15,112 nt of DNA from the NCBI GenBank assembly GCA_024231375.1, contig JAAEQP010001311.1, forward strand, positions 1 to 15,112, in the 5' to 3' direction. Shown here one piece after another: positions 13,374 through 15,112 of the stretch. Positions within the stretch are counted from its first letter, which is position 1, and each line of letters begins with the position of its first letter. Source of the DNA: a bacterium. GTDB lineage: Bacteria > Hydrogenedentota > Hydrogenedentia > Hydrogenedentiales > SLHB01. A program made the translations under genes and the position numbers. The notes beneath the pieces were generated by a model. The model made no database searches. It had not been told where the DNA came from and was given only the letters and a program-made list of their open reading frames with translations.

Positions 13374-14411
13374 CTATTCGTCCTCCATTGTGACGACCAC
13401 TTTGCGCGAAGGCTGGTCCGCGTCCTCAAGCAACGCAAACGCGTCCTCGGCGCGGTCCAGGGGAATCGTGTGGCTGACCAGCGGCGCAAGGTCGTAGCGT
13501 CCGGCCGCCACGCTTGCGATCAGGTCTTCCCACACGCCGGGGCTCGAATGACTGCCCACCAATACGGTTTCCTTCTCGGACAGGTCGTCGGCGTCGATGG
13601 CGGATCGCTGTCCGCCGCTCAGGCCTACCACGGAGACTGTGGCCAGGGGCGCGGCCAGTTCCAGCGCAAGGGGGACAGTGTTGGCCGTGCCGGCTGTGGC
13701 GACGACGATGGCGTCCAGTCCCACGCCGTCGGTGAATGCGCGCACCGCGGCGGCGGTGTCCTCGGTGCGTGCGTCGATGGCGAGAGTCGCGCCGACGTCG
13801 CGGGCGGCCGCCAGGCGGTCGGCACGGAGTTCGATGAGACACGACTTGGCCGCGCCCGACAGGTTGAGGGTCATGAGCGCGCCGAGTCCTATGGTGCCGC
13901 CGCCGATGACGCCGACGGTTCTGCCGAACACGGGTCCGCACTTGCGCGCCGCCACGCACCCGACCGCGACGGGTTCGATTAGCGCGCCGTGTAGCAGCGA
14001 CACGGATTCGGGCAAGGGATGGACGGCTTTCGCGGGCACGGACACGTAGTCGGCCATGGCGCCGTTGGAGAAGGACAGGCGGTGTTGGCACACGCTGTAG
14101 TGGCCGGCTTTGCAGTAGGCGCAGTCGCCGCATCCGATGGTGCATTCCGCCACCACGCGGTCGCCTACGGCCAGCGCGTCGACGCCTTTGCCCAGTGCGG
14201 TCACGGTGCCGGACAACTCATGGCCCGGGTATTTAGGATAGGCGTCGCGGCCCCAGATGGTCTCGCCGCGGTAGAACATGGTGTCCGTTCCGCAGATGCC
14301 GCAGTGGTGAATGCGGATGAGGGCCTCACCCGGTTTCGGTGTGGGCCGTGCCACCTCGCGCAGTTCCAGCGTGCCGGGTTGTGTCAATACCAGTTGCCGC
14401 ATCGTGTCCAC
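13374..14411 (-). CDS. Zinc-dependent medium-chain alcohol/polyol dehydrogenase
   Basis: The protein has 345 residues, typical for the MDR family. The GTG start is supported by GAGGAG at 14419-14424, seven bases upstream; ATG at 14402 is an alternative that removes three residues. Catalytic zinc residues are C40 in GICGTD, H64-E65 in PGHE and E146 in ALIEP. The structural zinc cysteines are C94, C97, C100 and C108 in the CGDCAYC...C segment. The cofactor site is the Rossmann loop GGGTIG (170-175), with E194 at the end of the next strand, favouring NAD. The family includes sorbitol, threonine and galactitol-phosphate dehydrogenases, and the sequence does not decide among them. It starts 27 bases after the aminotransferase stop, so the two are probably one operon. 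Confidence 0.9.
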   Translation of the reverse strand: MDTMRQLVLTQPGTLELREVARPTPKPGEALIRIHHCGICGTDTMFYRGETIWGRDAYPKYPGHELSGTVTALGKGVDALAVGDRVVAECTIGCGDCAYCKAGHYSVCQHRLSFSNGAMADYVSVPAKAVHPLPESVSLLHGALIEPVAVGCVAARKCGPVFGRTVGVIGGGTIGLGALMTLNLSGAAKSCLIELRADRLAAARDVGATLAIDARTEDTAAAVRAFTDGVGLDAIVVATAGTANTVPLALELAAPLATVSVVGLSGGQRSAIDADDLSEKETVLVGSHSSPGVWEDLIASVAAGRYDLAPLVSHTIPLDRAEDAFALLEDADQPSRKVVVTMEDE

Positions 14412-14438
14412 GGATTGGCTCCTCGTTGCCTGTGCGAT

Positions 14439-15112
14439 CTACACGTAGCCCATCTCGGATTCGGTCTCGGCGAGGGCTTCCTCGAAGATGTCGAGGCCCT
14501 TCATGGCCAGTTCCTCCGACATGCATAGGGGCGGCGCGAATCGCAGGTTGGCCTTGGGCGTGATGGTGAGCATGCCCTTGTTCAGCATCTTCAGGAAGAC
14601 CTGCTTGCCTTCCTCGTTGGCGAGTTCCTTCGTGGCGCGGTCCTTCACCAACTCGACCGTCATGAGGTATCCCTTGCCGCGCACGTCGCCGATGAGGGGA
14701 TGCGATTCCTTCATGGTTTCGAGGCGTCCCAGCAGCTTCTCGCCCACGGTCGCGGCATGGTCGATGTAGCCCTCTTCTTCGAGGACCTGGATGTTGGCCA
14801 AGGTCGCCGCGCACGCCATGGGGTTTCCGCCGAAACTGGTCGACCCGCCGCTGGCCTTCGCGAAGGGTTGGCTCTCGATGATCTCGTCCGTCGAAATCAG
14901 CGCGCCCACGGGGAACCCGGATCCCATCCCCTTGCCCATGAGCAAGATATCGGGCTCGACGCCAAAGTGCTCGATGGCGAACCACTTGCCCGTGCGTCCG
15001 AAGCCGGTGAGGATCTCGTCGATGATGAGCAGACAACCGCGGCGTTTGCACAGGGCGTGCAGTTTGGGGAAGAAGTCCGCGGGGGGCACGATGGTGCCGC
15101 CTGCGCCCTGGA
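14439..15112 (-). CDS. Class III PLP-dependent aminotransferase, C-terminal part (gene continues past the window)
   Basis: The reading frame stays open to the right edge, so the N-terminal half is missing here. The visible part covers about 224 residues. It begins with QGAGGTIVPP at the edge, the conserved segment before the PLP aspartate. The aspartate is in LLIIDEILTGFGRTG (codon about 15018-15020). The Schiff-base lysine is in LLMGKGMGSG (codon 14931-14933), and the phosphate-contact region is STSFGGNPMACAA. A GTG at 15089 is an internal valine, not a start. Family members move amino groups between omega-amino or ornithine-type donors and keto acids. The closest subgroup (GABA, acetylornithine or dialkylglycine-type) cannot be chosen from this portion. 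The dehydrogenase 27 bases downstream could act on the aldehyde or ketone product or precursor. Confidence 0.92.
   Translation of the reverse strand, partial: QGAGGTIVPPADFFPKLHALCKRRGCLLIIDEILTGFGRTGKWFAIEHFGVEPDILLMGKGMGSGFPVGALISTDEIIESQPFAKASGGSTSFGGNPMACAATLANIQVLEEEGYIDHAATVGEKLLGRLETMKESHPLIGDVRGKGYLMTVELVKDRATKELANEEGKQVFLKMLNKGMLTITPKANLRFAPPLCMSEELAMKGLDIFEEALAETESEMGYV

Overview
The window is about 15.1 kb of GC-rich bacterial DNA holding thirteen protein-coding genes. Twelve are complete; one aminotransferase runs off the right edge. I see no rRNA, tRNA, CRISPR array or transposase. Two secreted sulfatases with Tat-type signals, a secreted CocE-like hydrolase, a secreted alpha/beta hydrolase and a xylose-isomerase-like TIM-barrel enzyme resemble the catabolic repertoire of Planctomycetota, Verrucomicrobiota, Lentisphaerota or Hydrogenedentota. 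That placement is inference from gene content; no phylogenetic marker lies in the window.

Layout: 279-4576 carries five plus-strand genes: an amidohydrolase, a small membrane protein, a SAM methyltransferase, a HEAT-repeat protein and a secreted alpha/beta hydrolase. A repeat-rich intergenic stretch (4577-5078) separates these from two minus-strand genes (8137 to 5079), the CocE-like hydrolase and the TIM-barrel isomerase/epimerase. After a 427-base divergent spacer come two plus-strand genes, a membrane-anchored proline-rich protein and sulfatase 1. Sulfatase 1 converges on minus-strand sulfatase 2 with three bases between stop codons. A lone predicted ATPase (COG3910-like) is divergent from sulfatase 2. 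The right end is a minus-strand pair, a class III aminotransferase followed by a zinc alcohol dehydrogenase.

The exported enzymes (two sulfatases, the alpha/beta hydrolase, the CocE-like hydrolase) could remove sulfate and acyl groups from polymeric or ester substrates outside the cytoplasm. The isomerase, dehydrogenase and aminotransferase could process released sugars or amino compounds inside. This is a plausible theme, not a demonstrated pathway, because no glycosidase, transporter or sulfatase-maturing enzyme is present.

The most unusual non-coding feature is a composite intergenic repeat present in several copies (window start, 2035-2306, 4631-4766 and 4841-4980). It combines heptamer/hairpin units of the CTCTGCG type with a palindromic CGTCAT...ATGACG unit. 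The two upstream copies continue into a shared tail that ends in the same promoter-like motif just before two unrelated genes. I found no convincing new defence system or other multi-gene novelty.
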